The notes under the pieces were generated by a model, which was given only the letters and a program-made list of their open reading frames with translations, ran no database searches and had not been told where the DNA came from. Both the position numbers and the translations under genes were made by a program. From assembly GCA_005879675.1 (NCBI GenBank), contig VBJE01000346.1, positions 1 through 5,810 on the forward strand: a stretch of DNA of 5,810 nt, written 5' to 3'. Numbering within the stretch: the stretch's first letter is position 1; every line of letters begins with the position of its first letter. Positions 5,447-5,810 of this stretch are shown here, in pieces. The stretch comes from Chloroflexota bacterium (GTDB lineage Bacteria; Chloroflexota; Dormibacteria; Dormibacterales; Dormibacteraceae).

Positions 5447-5810
5447 TCAGCGGGGTTCCGCCTTGGGTTCCAGGACGACCACCTTGGTCTCGTACTCGGT
5501 GACGGACGACCTCTGGACGGTCAGCTTGGGCTGTGGCTCGGAGGCTGTGACGCCCATCTCCTTGAGGAAGCGATCGATCGGGTCGAGCTCCAGCTTGAGG
5601 CCCGGGATGGCGTAGTGCATCGGCACCACGTATCGGGGCTCCAGCTGCCGCACCACCTCGGCGGCCTGGGCCGCGTTCATCGCCGTGCGACCGCCGACCG
5701 GGACCAGCAGGACGTCGGGCGACGCCACCGTCTCGGCCCCGGCATCGTCGAGCTTGTGGCCGAGGTCGCCGAGGTGGCAAACCCGGACGTCGTCGATCTC
5801 GATGAGGTAG
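5447..5810 (-). CDS. Metallo-beta-lactamase-fold metal-dependent hydrolase, C-terminal part, cut by right edge
   Basis: The frame is open from the right edge to TGA at 5449-5447, giving about 120 residues. It begins YLIEIDDVRVCHLGDLGHKL, where His-Leu-Gly-Asp is the typical second metal-ligand cluster of the fold. It continues with DVLLVPVGGRTAMNAAQAAEVV and LEPRYVVPMHYAIPG, where the His of PMHY is the late metal ligand. This pattern fits the COG2220 (UlaG-like/UPF0173) branch of MBL-fold hydrolases, whose HxHxDH motif would lie upstream, outside the window. The substrate cannot be inferred; such proteins are often labelled only as Zn-dependent hydrolases. The C-terminal tail (after FLKEMGV) ends in a beta-strand-like stretch KVVVLEPKAEPR. 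An internal GTG at 5728 is not the real start, because family sequence continues upstream of it to the edge. It shares strand with pyrG and could be co-transcribed with it. Confidence 0.88.
   Translation of the reverse strand, partial: YLIEIDDVRVCHLGDLGHKLDDAGAETVASPDVLLVPVGGRTAMNAAQAAEVVRQLEPRYVVPMHYAIPGLKLELDPIDRFLKEMGVTASEPQPKLTVQRSSVTEYETKVVVLEPKAEPR

Noticed and set aside
1..5810. Defence system, prophage, insertion sequence, CRISPR array, tRNA or rRNA
   Set aside because: Nothing with the expected motifs, repeat spacing or conserved RNA sequence was seen on either strand.

Overview
The window is GC-rich, and every supported gene lies on the minus strand, so transcription runs from right (5810) to left (1). 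In that order the genes are: the C-terminal part of a metallo-beta-lactamase-fold hydrolase (cut by the right edge), CTP synthase pyrG, a divergent GlpX-type fructose-1,6-bisphosphatase homologue, a site-2-protease (M50) gene with a broken reading frame, rpmE (ribosomal protein L31), a DUF1385/YqhQ-family membrane protein, and the N-terminal half of prfA (release factor 1, cut by the left edge). The set is mostly housekeeping. Gene content, GC richness and the rpmE-DUF1385-prfA cluster suggest a high-GC Terrabacteria-type bacterium, such as Chloroflexota/Dormibacterota or a deep actinobacterial lineage. This is inference and not firm to phylum.

Region by region (plus-strand coordinates): 1-560 prfA; 560-1537 DUF1385, whose stop shares one base with the prfA start (TAATG); 1538-1747 rpmE, TTG start, abutting DUF1385 with no gap (TAG|ATG); 1772-2591 M50 protease, GTG start, with a +1-type frame change near 2342-2360 just before its HEMGH zinc motif; 2592-2694 a gap holding a palindromic repeat; 2695-3732 the GlpX-like gene, whose first ~40 codons run through a compound palindromic repeat (3612-3715); 3737-5389 pyrG, with a good Shine-Dalgarno and a possible promoter in the 57-base gap upstream; 5447-5810 the hydrolase.

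The order pyrG ... glpX - X - rpmE - Y - prfA resembles the classic Bacillus order pyrG ... glpX-rho-rpmE-tdk-prfA. Here the M50 gene sits where rho would be and DUF1385 where tdk would be. This supports the GlpX-like gene being a vertically inherited family member, although most of its active-site residues are gone. rpmE, DUF1385 and prfA look translationally coupled and join a ribosomal protein, an uncharacterised membrane protein and a termination factor.

I see no mobile-element genes, CRISPR array, RNA gene or defence system. The points most worth a second look are the GlpX homologue that has probably lost catalysis, the repeat element apparently read in frame at its N-terminus, and the broken M50 gene.
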